A stretch of DNA of 64,000 nucleotides from Imbricaverruca yamaguchii (GCA_034440575.1 JAOTOL010001364.1:699097-763096), one strand, 5' to 3'; numbered from the stretch's first letter, positions 21,141 through 31,400 are shown. Notes: generated by a model not told the origin, from the sequence alone. Translations and numbers: made by a program.

Positions 21141-23987
21141 TTAGAATTCAAAAACAACATTTTCCTGTCTAAAAAAATTATCCACCCTACTTTTAAAGAC
21201 ATTCAATGAGGGACTCCCCACTGCATCAGCAGGCAGCCTATTCCATTGGTCAACAACCCTTTGACTGAAGACCTGTTGTCGTTTAACTGTCCTGCACCTC
21301 ATTTTGTCTAACCTGAATTGATGACCCCTATGGGATACTCTAAACTGCAGAGCATCATTCAAATTGACCTGATCTAGCCCTCTAACAATTTTGTACATTT
21401 CAATCATGTCTCCCCTTAATCTCCTATACTTGAGTGAGTACATATCTAATGCATTAAGCCTTTCTCCATATTCTAAGTTACTTAATCCACTGACCAGTCT
21501 AGTGGCTTTGCGCTGGACTCTTTCTAACATATCTATATCCTTTTCTAGGTAGGGGCTCCATGCTTGTACAGAGTACTCCAAGTGTGGCCGCACATATGCT
21601 AAGTACAGCTTTTTCATGACTTCCCTGCTCTTATATTTCACACTTCTATTAATGAGTCCCAGCATTCTGAGTGACCTATTTCTAGCTGAGATACATTGTT
21701 TTTCTGCTTTAAGGTCTTTTGAGACCAACACACCTAAGTCCCTTTCCTCTTCAATAACATCCAGTTCCCTCCCTCCAATTTTATAACTGAATGTCTCGCC
21801 TGCAGACCCTATATGCATAACCTTACACTTATCATAGTTGAAAGTCATCTGCCATTGATCAGCCCACTCTTTTAGGTCGTCCAAATCTAGTTGAATATTA
21901 CTAGATTGCTCTCTGCTGTTAGCCACTCCTACCAGCTTGATGTCATCAGCAAATTTGAACACTCTATTCCTCAGCCCTACTTCAATGTTGTTCACAAAGA
22001 TGATAAAGAGGAGGGGCCCTAGAACAGAGCCCTGTGGCACTCCACTCAGAACATCTTTCCAACCAGATTTACATCCATTCAATACTACCCTTTGTTTCCT
22101 TCCCTGCAACCATGCTTCAATCCAATGTAGAACTTTTCCTACAATCCCATGTTGTTGTAATTGATGAATTAACCTTCCATGTGGAACTTTATCAAAAGCT
22201 TTGCTAAAGTCCAAGTACACAACATCCATCCTGCTTTCATTGTCTACTTCTTTGGTAACATACTCAATGAACTCCAATAGGTTAGTTAAACAAGACCTTT
22301 GAGATCGAAATCCATGTTGAGTATCCCTTAAAAGGTTGTGCCTATCAAGATGAATCTGAACATTCTGTTTAACCAGCTTTTCTAGTACGTTGCAAACTAA
22401 TGAGGTCAAACTGACTGGCCTGTAGTTTCCTACACTCTTCCTATTTCCCTTTTTGAAAATTGGTACTACACTTGCATTTCTCCAATCTTCAGGTACTTCT
22501 GAATACTCCATAGATCGCCTGAAAATGATACCTAGGGGAGTTGCTAAAGCTTTAGCACACTCTACTAAGATCCTAGCATATATTTCATCTGGTCCGGAAG
22601 CTTTATTAGGTTTTATATTCTGCAACTGCTTCTCTACGGCTTCTGTAGTTATTGTAAGATCCTCCAGCATATCACCTGCCATGGCATGGCCTACAGATGT
22701 TCCTATTGTACCAGAATTATCTTTAGTGAAGACTGATGAGAATTGCTTGCTTAGGGATTCCACAATGTCGCAATCATCAACCACTATTTCCCCATCTACC
22801 TCCAGTGGTCCTACACTACACTTTTTAGCCTTAAATTTATAGAAGCTAAAGAATCTCTTAGCATTACCTGCTGAACATTCTCGAGCAAAGTTGATTTCAG
22901 CAAGTCTTTTAGATGCTCTAACACACCTCCTAACTTTATTTCTAGCTATTCTATATGATTCTAGGTTTAACCCAGAGTTAGTATCTTTTAGTTTCTTGAA
23001 TGCTTGTTTCTTTGAGTCCAGTAATTGCTTAACTTCCCTAGTCAGCCACGAAGGGTGCTTAACCCTGTTTGATCTAATTTGCCTACTGGGAATGAACCTA
23101 TCCTGACCCTGAAATAGCTTATCTTTTATCATTGTCCACATTTCATAAGCATCTAAGCCATTCAATATGACTTCCCAATTAATTTCACTTAGGAAGCTCC
23201 TGAACTCACTGTAATTCCCTTTTGTAAAATTCGGAATCAATGTTCTGTTGGTTGCTACCCTTCCAACATATAATGAGAAGCGTATAATGTTGTGATCACT
23301 ATTACCAAAGGTCTCTCCTACGTTAACATTTTGCACAAAATTTTCCTCATTAGTAAGCACTAGATCTGATATTTTATTTTCCCTTGTAGGCTCGTGTATC
23401 ATTTGAAAGAAGAAATTGTCCTCAAAACAAGCCATGAAACATCTTTCTGATTTGCTTACACCTATTGTTTTGTTTCCCAATCCTGCTATGTTGAAATCCC
23501 CCAACAAAATAGTTCTCTCCTGTACTCTCCTACTTATCTCTTCCTGCATCAGCCTGTCAGTGTTTTCATTCTGGTCTGGAGGTCTATAGAATGCCCCAAT
23601 CCTAAATTTTGTTCCATTCTTCAGAATTATATCTAACCACAAAGATTCTACTCCTGCACTATGTACTCCATCCTCTATGGAATGACATTTCATTACTTGC
23701 CTAACATACAAGAGAATGCCACCTCCTATCCTTGCCTCTCTTTGATAGGCATGCATGTTGTAGCCTGTCAATTCAAATTCTTGCAAGTTGTCTCCAAACA
23801 TGCTTTCGTTAACCCATGCTTCTGTTATGCACACCAAATCTAGCTGTTCAGACAACATATATGCATGCAGTTCCCCAATTTTGTTCCTAACACTTCTGGC
23901 ATTGACATAAAAACATGATAAATTATTCCTTCCATTGCTTGCTATGCTTTTCTCTTTATCAGCTACATCCCCCCATGTCCTGCCTAG
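21141..23987 (-). CDS. LINE-B ORF2: APE endonuclease and reverse transcriptase, intact
   Basis: This polyprotein nicks target DNA and copies the element RNA there. The frame is open from the ORF1 end to a stop at 21141, about 948 residues from the inferred -1 shift. The first ATG is at 23858, but the conserved start of the endonuclease (FYVNARSVRNKIGEL) lies upstream of it, so ATG 23858 cannot be the real start. Endonuclease motifs are CITEAWV, LLGDFN and NSDHN. RT motifs are NASVVPIFKKG, QHGFRSQRSCLTN, YLDFSKAFDKVPH, GVPQGSVLGPLLF and FADD, followed by the thumb region. It lacks RNase H, as is usual for CR1-like elements. No internal stop or frameshift was found. Confidence 0.93.
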   Translation of the reverse strand, partial: LGRTWGDVADKEKSIASNGRNNLSCFYVNARSVRNKIGELHAYMLSEQLDLVCITEAWVNESMFGDNLQEFELTGYNMHAYQREARIGGGILLYVRQVMKCHSIEDGVHSAGVESLWLDIILKNGTKFRIGAFYRPPDQNENTDRLMQEEISRRVQERTILLGDFNIAGLGNKTIGVSKSERCFMACFEDNFFFQMIHEPTRENKISDLVLTNEENFVQNVNVGETFGNSDHNIIRFSLYVGRVATNRTLIPNFTKGNYSEFRSFLSEINWEVILNGLDAYEMWTMIKDKLFQGQDRFIPSRQIRSNRVKHPSWLTREVKQLLDSKKQAFKKLKDTNSGLNLESYRIARNKVRRCVRASKRLAEINFARECSAGNAKRFFSFYKFKAKKCSVGPLEVDGEIVVDDCDIVESLSKQFSSVFTKDNSGTIGTSVGHAMAGDMLEDLTITTEAVEKQLQNIKPNKASGPDEIYARILVECAKALATPLGIIFRRSMEYSEVPEDWRNASVVPIFKKGNRKSVGNYRPVSLTSLVCNVLEKLVKQNVQIHLDRHNLLRDTQHGFRSQRSCLTNLLEFIEYVTKEVDNESRMDVVYLDFSKAFDKVPHGRLIHQLQQHGIVGKVLHWIEAWLQGRKQRVVLNGCKSGWKDVLSGVPQGSVLGPLLFIIFVNNIEVGLRNRVFKFADDIKLVGVANSREQSSNIQLDLDDLKEWADQWQMTFNYDKCKVMHIGSAGETFSYKIGGRELDVIEEERDLGVLVSKDLKAEKQCISARNRSLRMLGLINRSVKYKSREVMKKLYLAYVRPHLEYSVQAWSPYLEKDIDMLERVQRKATRLVSGLSNLEYGERLNALDMYSLKYRRLRGDMIEMYKIVRGLDQVNLNDALQFRVSHRGHQFRLDKMRCRTVKRQQVFSQRVVDQWNRLPADAVGSPSLNVFKSRVDNFFRQENVVFEF

Positions 23988-24859
23988 TTTCCCTGTTTCC
24001 TGTTGAGAGCCTCCTCATACCTATTGCTGAGCAATTCCACTCCTCTCTTGCTCAGATGTAATCCATCTAAAACAAACATCTCCGTCCTCCCCCAAAACTC
24101 CCCCCACAAATCCAAGAACTGCACCCCAAGCTCCTTACAAATGTTGGCCACCCTGGTATTGAGCCCAATGGCCCTCGAATACCACTCCATGCTTGCATGG
24201 ACCATAGGGAAGATGGATGTCACCACTCCTCTTTTCCTACTTCCTGCTAAACTACCTATCAAAGCCCTATAGGCTTTCATTGTTTCCTCTGTATTATTTT
24301 TTCCTACATCGTTAACTCCAACCTGCACAATTACCGTTGCACCCTCTCCACTTCCCCTCATTACTCCCTCCAGCCTATCCCTAACATCTTTCACCTGCGC
24401 TCCTGGGTAGCAAACACGCATCCGTCTGCTGGGGTTCTTGCTACAAGATGTTTGATCCATGTACCGAACCCTGGAATCCCCTATGACTAAAACCTCTCTC
24501 TCTCCATCTCTATCTTCAGCCATCTGGTCATCCCCACCTCCGTCCCTCTCATCATTACCTTCCCTCTCCTCCAGTGCATCAAACCTATTTTTAATTGGGA
24601 CGCCCATGTCCACCTTCCTTAGCGCCAGTCGGGTGCTATGGCGCCTTGCCACCTTCCAACTGCCACCATCCCGGACCAAGCCATCCGAACTCCCATCAGT
24701 CCTCCGCTCGGGCACCCGAGTTGCCTGGCTGGCACCTCCCATGATGGGTCCCTCCACCAAACACTTCAAGCGCTCCACCTCCCCCGTTAACATATCTAAC
24801 CTCTTACTCAAGTCCCCAATGATTCCCACACACTTACAATTCCCACAGTCTCCTTCCAT
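23984..24859 (-). CDS. LINE-B ORF1: SGNH/esterase-type protein
   Basis: A 291-residue ORF starts ATG (MEGDCGNCKC...). The N-terminus has a Cys-rich start and a short leucine-patterned stretch (residues 13-35). A basic/charged linker with KNRFDALEERE (90-100) follows, and then an SGNH hydrolase-like domain: GDSR at 127-130 (Ser129), GVND at 181-184, DGLH at 265-268. CR1 ORF1 proteins are known to carry such esterase domains. The role in retrotransposition is not settled. It ends GGA AAC TAG, inside the proposed frameshift site. The intact catalytic residues and open frame suggest recent activity. Confidence 0.9.
   Translation of the reverse strand: MEGDCGNCKCVGIIGDLSKRLDMLTGEVERLKCLVEGPIMGGASQATRVPERRTDGSSDGLVRDGGSWKVARRHSTRLALRKVDMGVPIKNRFDALEEREGNDERDGGGDDQMAEDRDGEREVLVIGDSRVRYMDQTSCSKNPSRRMRVCYPGAQVKDVRDRLEGVMRGSGEGATVIVQVGVNDVGKNNTEETMKAYRALIGSLAGSRKRGVVTSIFPMVHASMEWYSRAIGLNTRVANICKELGVQFLDLWGEFWGRTEMFVLDGLHLSKRGVELLSNRYEEALNRKQGN
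23987..23993 (-). promoter_or_regulatory. -1 ribosomal frameshift heptamer, LINE-B
   Basis: In the ORF1 frame the end reads CAG GGA AAC TAG. G GGA AAC fits the X XXY YYZ rule for -1 slippage and sits directly before the stop. After a -1 slip the next codons (CTA GGC AGG ACA TGG) enter the ORF2 frame. Downstream, ACAT and ATGT separated by six G can pair, with further partial pairing outside, so a stimulatory hairpin is possible but short. Confidence 0.75.
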
Positions 24860-25008
24860 TTTTGTTCTTGTTTTTTTTCTTTCTACTCTTAGTACTAAGT
24901 CTAGTTACTGTAAGCTTGTAAGCCTACAAGTATCTACTGTAATATATCTACAGTAATACAGTAATATAGCCTATAAGTATCTACAATACACTATAATCCC
25001 GTATAATT

Positions 25009-25322
25009 ACACTAGATATGAAGATACCTACTGTAATTTATGCCCACTATTTTAGTCCTAAAATCTATCTTAAACTTACACACCAATTTGACACAAACTT
25101 ATTCACTACAGAAGCCTACACTATAGAATTATACACTCTAGAATTACACACTACAGAGCTCACACCACACAAATATACACCACTGAATCAAACACTGTAG
25201 TACCCGTCCACAACACCCAACAATCCTGCAGTTACACTAGGATATGAAGATATACCTAGTGTAATGCTATGCCTACTATCTTAGTCTTAAAATCTATCTT
25301 AAACTTAAACACCAAATTGACC
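25009..25322 (-). repeat. Duplicated ~90-bp block in LINE-B 5' UTR
   Basis: The block tacactag(g)atatgaagata ... aaaatctatcttaaactta occurs at about 25009-25095 and again at about 25233-25322, with moderate divergence. Tandem 5'-UTR monomers that carry promoter activity are known in some LINEs. Whether this is one is inference. Confidence 0.6.
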
Positions 25323-25552
25323 CAGCCAACACCCTTAGAACTTAACAAAATGGCGCTGGGCAGCCTCCCTGGGTTAATATAGCCTAATTTGCTGGTCAAA
25401 AATACTTATTTGATAAAAACTGTTGAAATATACGCTCAGAAGCAACCGCTAAATATCTATACACAATTTATCCCAGTACACCGTCCTTTTCCGCAACACT
25501 TAGCTCGTATGTAGTAGCCCCACCAAACACGTGTTTCCTCCTCAACGCCTGG

Positions 25553-26376
25553 CGGCAGGGACATCATATCCCCAGGTGGTCGCAGGCCACCAGGTAGCTG
25601 AGGTTTCCCCTACTGTGGAGGTGGCTGGGATCTCTCAAGAGGGGAGTGTTAATAGTGAACAGAGGAGGGGTAGTTCTGGTAGGTCACAGGAGGGGAAGTG
25701 GCATGAGGTCAGGGGGTGGAGGATTTGGAGACGCGAACCTAAGGAAAGGGCCAGTGAGTGGCAGGTGGCAGGTGGTAGGAGCGGGAGGAAGTCTAGCCGA
25801 CCGGCCCAGCGGGCAGGCATAGAAACAACAAATATGTTCCAGGCATTGGATGACTGCCCCCAGGATAGCAGTAGTAAGGAGTCAATGGTGGTCATAGGAG
25901 ACTCTCGTGTGCGACATTTAGAGCGGGTATTTTGTAAAGGTAGGAGGGACAGGAGGTGCATCACCAGGCCTGGTGCCAATGTGAAGGACCTGGTACCTGC
26001 GGTGGCACAGGTCACCAGTGATCACCAGTTTAACACAGTCATAGTGCATGTAGGGGTAAATACCATAGGTCATACTAGGAGTGAGGAGCTTCTGAGGGAG
26101 TACAGGGCCCTTCTGGCCACCCTGAAGGGTACCAATAGAGTTATTGTAACAGCAATTTTGACTAGGGCTAGAGCCTCCCCTGAGTGGAGCTCTAGGGCAC
26201 TGGCAGCTAACGCCAAGGTACGAAAGCTCTGCCATGAGCTAGGTTTTACATTTGTAGACGAGTGGAACAAGTTTTATGCATCGTGGGACCTCTATCAGAG
26301 GGATGGCTTGCACTTCTCCGAGAAGGGGGTCCATGTGTTAGGCAAATTATTCGAGCATGTCCTTCAGGGAAACTAG
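25553..26376 (+). pseudogene. LINE-A ORF1, C-terminal part after the insertion
   Basis: This part is open to the stop TAG at 26374-26376. It contains the SGNH-like blocks VIGDSRVRHL, VHVGVNTIG (the usual D after N is T here) and DGLHFSEKG. It is cut from its N-terminus by the nested LINE-B and so is dead as a gene. Similarity to LINE-B ORF1 is clear in these blocks but low elsewhere, so the two elements are distinct families. Confidence 0.88.
26367..26373 (+). promoter_or_regulatory. -1 ribosomal frameshift heptamer, LINE-A
   Basis: CTT CAG GGA AAC TAG repeats the arrangement of LINE-B: G GGA AAC in ORF1 frame with UAG next. The -1 frame continues as GKLGNGVGRDEIALP... into the endonuclease. 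Directly downstream, 26376-26394, are four G-runs (GGG, GGGG, GGGG, GGG) separated by 1-3 bases. They could form an RNA G-quadruplex, a structure known to stimulate -1 frameshifting in other systems. Confidence 0.72.
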
Positions 26377-29300
26377 GGAATGGGGTGGGGAGGGATGAAA
26401 TTGCATTGCCAACTCAGGAATATTCCAATAGTGTCAGCCAAGGCAATAGAACGTCAAAGTCTGCAAATAGGGACGGCAGCAACTCAAGGGGACAGAGTTA
26501 TAGTTCATCTAGTGATAAAAGAACTCCTCAAGATGAAAAAGCCGAAGGTGGTTATGGAGCATTTGTTAAGTGTATGATGTTTAATGCTCAGAGTATCCGT
26601 TCCACATTTGATGAGTTCAAGTGTTATGTTGCTGAGGAGGAACCAGATTTTGTTTGCATTACGGAGGCATGGGTCAGTGAAGGGATAACTTTGGAGATAA
26701 CTTACAGGACTATGAGATCCAGGGATACAATATGTTTTCGTGCAATAGGGGTCCAGCAATGAAAGGGGTGGTGTAATGCTCTATATGAATAGCTTATTCA
26801 GTTCTCAAAAAGTAGCAGGTGGGGATAAAAATGTGTCTGTGGAGTCCATTTGGCTTGATGTCACTGTGGGAAAAGGCAACAGCAATACTCTTAGGATAGG
26901 AGCTTTCTACCGATCAGGAACCCTGCCACATTCTCAGCAACTGGAGCTTGACAAGGTGATTTGTGAGGAAATCAGTAGAAACTTTAAGAGGAAGTGCCTT
27001 ATTCTCGGTGACTTTAATCTAAAAGGTTATGAAAATGCTGGTGTTGGCTTCCCATCATGCAAAATGTTTAGGAAATGCCTTGAAGAGGACCTGTTCTTAT
27101 ACCAGTTTGTATCGGAACCCACCACGCATGGTTCATTCTTGGACCTTCTATTCTCGGATCTAAGTGACTTGGTTCAAGACTTGACTGTAGGCGAAACTCT
27201 GGGAAAAAGTGACCATAGCATAGTTAGATTCAAGGCACATGTAGGGGAAATTATCAAGGATAATTTGGTAAAGGTTCCAAATTTCAACAGAGCAGACTTT
27301 GACGGCATGAGAGCGGCTTTAAGTGCCATCAGATGGGAAGAAGAATTATCCAATTTAAATGCCTGTGAAATGTGGAAAAGGTTCAAATCTTACTTGAAGG
27401 AAACTCAGATTACGCATGTCCCCCAAGAGCAAAGACGCAAAAGAAGGGTAGGAAAGTCAGCATGGCTTACACCAGACGTGATAAAAGCAATTAAGGCTAA
27501 TAAAACTGCATTTAGAGTTTTTAAAGAAGCCTCAAATGTCGTTAATCTAAAGGCGTATCGAAAAGCTAGAGACACTGTGAAGCAAAAAACCAGAGCAGCA
27601 AAGCGAGCAAAAGAACTGGATTTAGCTGGAAACTGTAACGGGGACAGTAAAAAGTTATTTAGTTTCTACAAGCTGAGTAAAGTTTCTAGCACAATTGGGC
27701 CACTGGAAGTAAACGGGACTACATTGGGTGAGGATAGTGAGATGGTTGAGGAGCTGAGCAAGCAGTTCAAATCAGTGTTTACATTGGAAGATATGACCAA
27801 TCTGCCGACCGTACACCATAGTTCAGTGACATGGGATCTGACAAATGATGTTGACTTCATTGATAATGATGTTGTTTACAATCATATCAGGAAAATAAAG
27901 CCAAATAAGGCAGCAGGACCTGATGAAATTTATGCTAGGGTGTTGCGGGAAACTGAAAAGGAACTGGCATTTCCACTTAGTATGATATTTTGTAGATCAG
28001 TTTCACATAATGAAATTCCAACCGATTGGAAAAGGGCAAATGTAGTTCCTATTTTCAAGAAAGGAGAAAGAGGGAAAGTTGAAAACTATAGGCCAATAAG
28101 TCTCACATCCCTAGTCTGCAAGGTACTCGAATCAATTATCAAGGATAGAATAGTTAGTTATCTGGAAGGTAGCAGATTGATTCAAGATACTCAACATGGG
28201 TTTAGAAAAGGACGATCGTGTCTCACAAACCTCTTGGACTTTTTTAACTTCGGCATAGAACAATTTGATCAGGGAAATCAGGTTGATGTAGCATATCTTG
28301 ACTTTAGTAAGGCCTTTGACAAGGTACCCCATAAACGGTTAATGATACAGCTTCAGTCCTATGGTATTGCAGGTAGCATCTTAAAATGGATAGAGTTGTG
28401 GCTTTCAGATTGACAGCAAAGAGTGATGCTAAAGGGTACAAAGTCATCATGGCAAAATGTTCTTAGTGGAGTCCCCCAGGGGTCAGTACTAGGGCCATTA
28501 CTGTTCATTATATTTGTAAATAACATTGAAAGTGGCCTAAGCAGTAAAGGTTTGAAATTTGCGGATGATTTGAAGGTCCTTGGGGCAATAACAGGTCAGG
28601 ATGAGCATATCTCGCTGCAAAAAGACTTAGACGAACTTGTGAAGTGGTCCGAAGAATGGCAAATGAAATTTAACTTTGATAAGTGCAAAATCATGCATGT
28701 AGGTAAGCAGCATATGAAGGCTCCATAGTTGATGGGTGGCCAAGTGCTATCAGTGACTCAACAGGAGAAGGATTTAGGTGTTATTCTAAACACAAAACTG
28801 GGGGCATCAGAACAGACCAAGGAAGCCAGGAAGAAGGCACTGAGAATGCTCGGGGCAATAAATAGGAATGTATCATACAGAAGTGAGGAAGTGATCAGGA
28901 AGCTTTACTGTGCATACGTCAGGCCACATTTGGAATACTGCATCCAAGCTTGGTCTCCTATCTATGAAAAAGATTGTTGGCTTTTAGAGAGAGTACAAAA
29001 GAGGGCTACAAAAATGGTTAATGGCATAAGCAACCTGGCATATGAGGAAAGATTGAAGAAATTGAATATGTTTTCACTTAGATATATAAGGCTGAGAGGA
29101 GATCTCATCGAGGTCTTTAAATTTGTCAATGGTGTGGAGAGGGGATACCTTGGGGAAATGTTTGAATTTAACAGAAATGCTGCAATTAGAGGTCATAAAT
29201 TCAAAATTAAAGTTAACCACAGCAGAACAAGGTTAATGCAAACTTTCTTCACCAACAGGGTAGTGGAACACTGGAACCAGCTGCCAGAAAACATCGTCAG

Positions 29301-29388
29301 TAGCAGCACATTGAACATCTTTAAAAACAGCATAGACAATCATTATAAGAATAAAGGGCTTGCTTTTCAGTATTACAGGGAGGGCTGA
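26373..29388 (+). pseudogene. LINE-A ORF2 pseudogene (APE + RT)
   Basis: After the proposed -1 shift there is a ~66-codon Ser/Gly-rich linker. The endonuclease (MFNAQSIRS, CITEAWV, LILGDFN, KSDHSIV) follows, then RT with NVVPIFKKG, QHGFRKGRSCLTN, YLDFSKAFDKVPH, GVPQGSVLGPLLF, FADD and the C-terminal region ending LAFQYYREG. Damage visible: frameshifts near 26680 and 26765, a TGA at 28411 where the copy at 30.7 kb has Arg, and a TAG at 28726 where other copies have Tyr. Catalytic motifs are otherwise intact, so inactivation is recent. Confidence 0.9.
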
Positions 29389-29669
29389 TTGACAGATTTG
29401 GTGGGCAACTGGTTCAGTGTACAGAGTGCAACCAAGAAGGGCCCTTTTGGCTCATAGTTGCACTAATCTTTTATGTCTTTATGTCTTTATGTCTTTAACA
29501 CCAAAATTGAACACACCATCATAGCCACGAACGCAAAATCAGCATTATAGAGCATAACACCCCACACCAAATACAAACACCCCCTCATACCCAAACTACT
29601 ACACATCCACAAACTACTCACTCTTCCACAACGACCAACACTACTCTGGATCCCAAGTCACACAAACAT

Positions 29670-31400
29670 ACATAAAGACATAAAGACATAAAAGATTAGT
29701 GCAACTATGAGCCACAAGGGCCCTTCTTGGTTGCACTCTGTACACTGAACCAGTTGCACACCAAAACTGTTAATTAGCCCTCCCTGTAATACTGAAAAGC
29801 AAGCCCTATATTCTTATAATGATTGTCTATGCTGTTTTTAAAGATGTTCAATGTGCTGCTACTGACGATGTTTTCTGGCAGCTGGTTCCAGTGTTCCACT
29901 ACCCTGTTGGTGAAGAAAGTTTGCCTTAACCTTGTTCTGCTGTGGTTAACTTTAATTTGGAATTTATGACCTCTAATTGTATCATTTCTGTTAAATTCAA
30001 ACATTTCCCCAAGGTATCCACTCTCCAAACCATTGACAAATTTAAAGACCTCGATGAGATCTCCTCTCAGCCTTCTATATCTAAGTGAAAACATATTCAA
30101 TTTCTTCAATCTTTCCTTATATGCCAGGTTGCTTATGCCATTAACCATTTTTGTAGCCCTCTTTTGTACTCTCTCCAAAAGCCAACAATCTTTTTCATAG
30201 CTAGGAGACGAAGCTTGGATGCAGTATTCCAAATGTGGCCTGACGTATGCACAGTAAAGCTTCCTGATCACTTCCTCACTTCTGTATGATACATTCCTAT
30301 TTATTGCCCCGAGCATTCTCAGTGCCTTCTTCCTGGCTTCCTTGGTCTGTTCTGATGCTCCCAGTTTTGTGTTTAGAATAACACCTAAATCCTTCTCCTG
30401 TTGAGTCACTGATAGCACTTGGCCACCCATCAAGTATGGAGCCTTCATATGCTGCTTACCTACATGCATGATTTTGCACTTATCAAAGTTAAATTTCATT
30501 TGCCATTCTTCGGACCACTTCACAAGTTCGTCTAAGTCTTTTTGCAGCGAGATATGCTCATCCTGACCTGTTATTGCTCTAAAGACCTTCAGATCTTCCG
30601 CAAATTTCAAAACTTTACTGCTTAGGCCACTTTCGATGTTATTTACAAATATAATTAACAGTAGTGGCCCCAGTACTGACCCCTGGGGGACTCCACTAAG
30701 AACATTTTGTCATGATGATTTCGTACCATTTAGCGTCACTCTTTGCTGTCTATCTGAAAGCCACACCTCTATCCATTTTAAGATGCTACCTGCAATACCA
30801 TGGGACTGAAGCTGTATCATTAACCGTTTATGGGGTACCTTGTCAAAGGCCTTACTAAAGTCAAGATATGCTACATCAACCTGATTTCCCTGATCAAATT
30901 GTCCTGTGGCGAAGTTCAAAACGTCCAAGAGGTTTGTGAGACACGATTGTCCTTTTCTAAACCCATGTTGAGTATTTTGAATCAATCTGCTACCTTCCAG
31001 ATAACTAACTATTCTATCCTTGATAATTGATTCGAGTACCTTGCATACTAGGGATGTGAGACTTATTGGACTATGTTTTTCAATTTTCCCTCTTTCCCCT
31101 GTCTTGAAAATAGGAACTACATTTGCCCTTTTCCAATGGATTGGAATTTCATTATGTGAAACTGATCTACAAAATATTATACTAAGTGGAAATGCCAGTT
31201 CCTTTTCAGTTTTCCGCAACACCCTAGCATAAATTTCATCAGGTCCTGCTGCCTTATTTTGCTTTATTTTCCTGATATGATTGTAAACAACATCACTATC
31301 AATGAAATCAACATCATTTGTCAGATCCCATGTCACTGAACTATGGTGTATGGTCGGCAGATTGGTCATATCTTCCAATGTAAACACTGATTTGAACTGC
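29670..31400 (-). mobile_element. LINE-A, 5'-truncated, tail-to-tail with the previous copy
   Basis: It begins at its 3' end with reversed atgtcttt repeats (cataaagacataaagacat) at ~29670. It covers the 3' UTR and the ORF2 C-terminal two-thirds, and stops abruptly at 31400 inside the sequence equivalent to plus-strand 27762. The flank beyond 31400 is an L1-like ORF1 read on the same strand. Confidence 0.92.
29774..31400 (-). pseudogene. LINE-A ORF2 fragment (RT)
   Basis: Two minus-strand frames (from 31400 to 30710 and from 30610 to 29774) carry QHGFRKGQSCLTNLL, YLDFSKAFDKVPHKRL and the thumb to the usual FQYYREG end. The catalytic box reads FAED instead of FADD, and the frame changes near 30.7 kb. 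The N-terminal endonuclease is missing. Confidence 0.88.

Larger units (their letters stand above)
20856..25552 (-). mobile_element. LINE-B (CR1-like), apparently complete, nested in LINE-A
   Basis: On the minus strand this reads 5' UTR (25552 to 24860), ORF1, ORF2, then a 3' UTR with GGGCCCTTGTGGC and a tail of actttatg repeats touching the LINE-A junction at 20856. LINE-A ORF1 stops at ...tccgtagca and resumes at gcagggacatc, so at most a 3-bp overlap (gca) remains as a possible target duplication. Both ORFs are open, making this the best-preserved element in the window. The exact 5' limit is uncertain: the shared 5' motif lies at about 25345-25383, leaving ~170 bp to the junction. Confidence 0.92.
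20201..29497 (+). mobile_element. LINE-A long copy, split by a nested LINE-B
   Basis: Parts in order: the 5' leader (taacctagcga) from 20201, 5' UTR to 20726, ORF1 start 20727-20855, the foreign insertion 20856-25552, the rest of ORF1 to 26376, ORF2 to 29388, and a 3' UTR with three atgtcttt repeats ending near 29497. The 5' UTR matches the copy at 62.9-63.3 kb over about 450 bp, which confirms this copy reaches the 5' end of the family. ORF2 carries frameshifts and nonsense codons, so the copy is inactive. Confidence 0.92.

Noticed and set aside
21937..24956. Plus-strand frames over LINE-B
   Set aside because: Shadows of the intact minus-strand ORF1 and ORF2.
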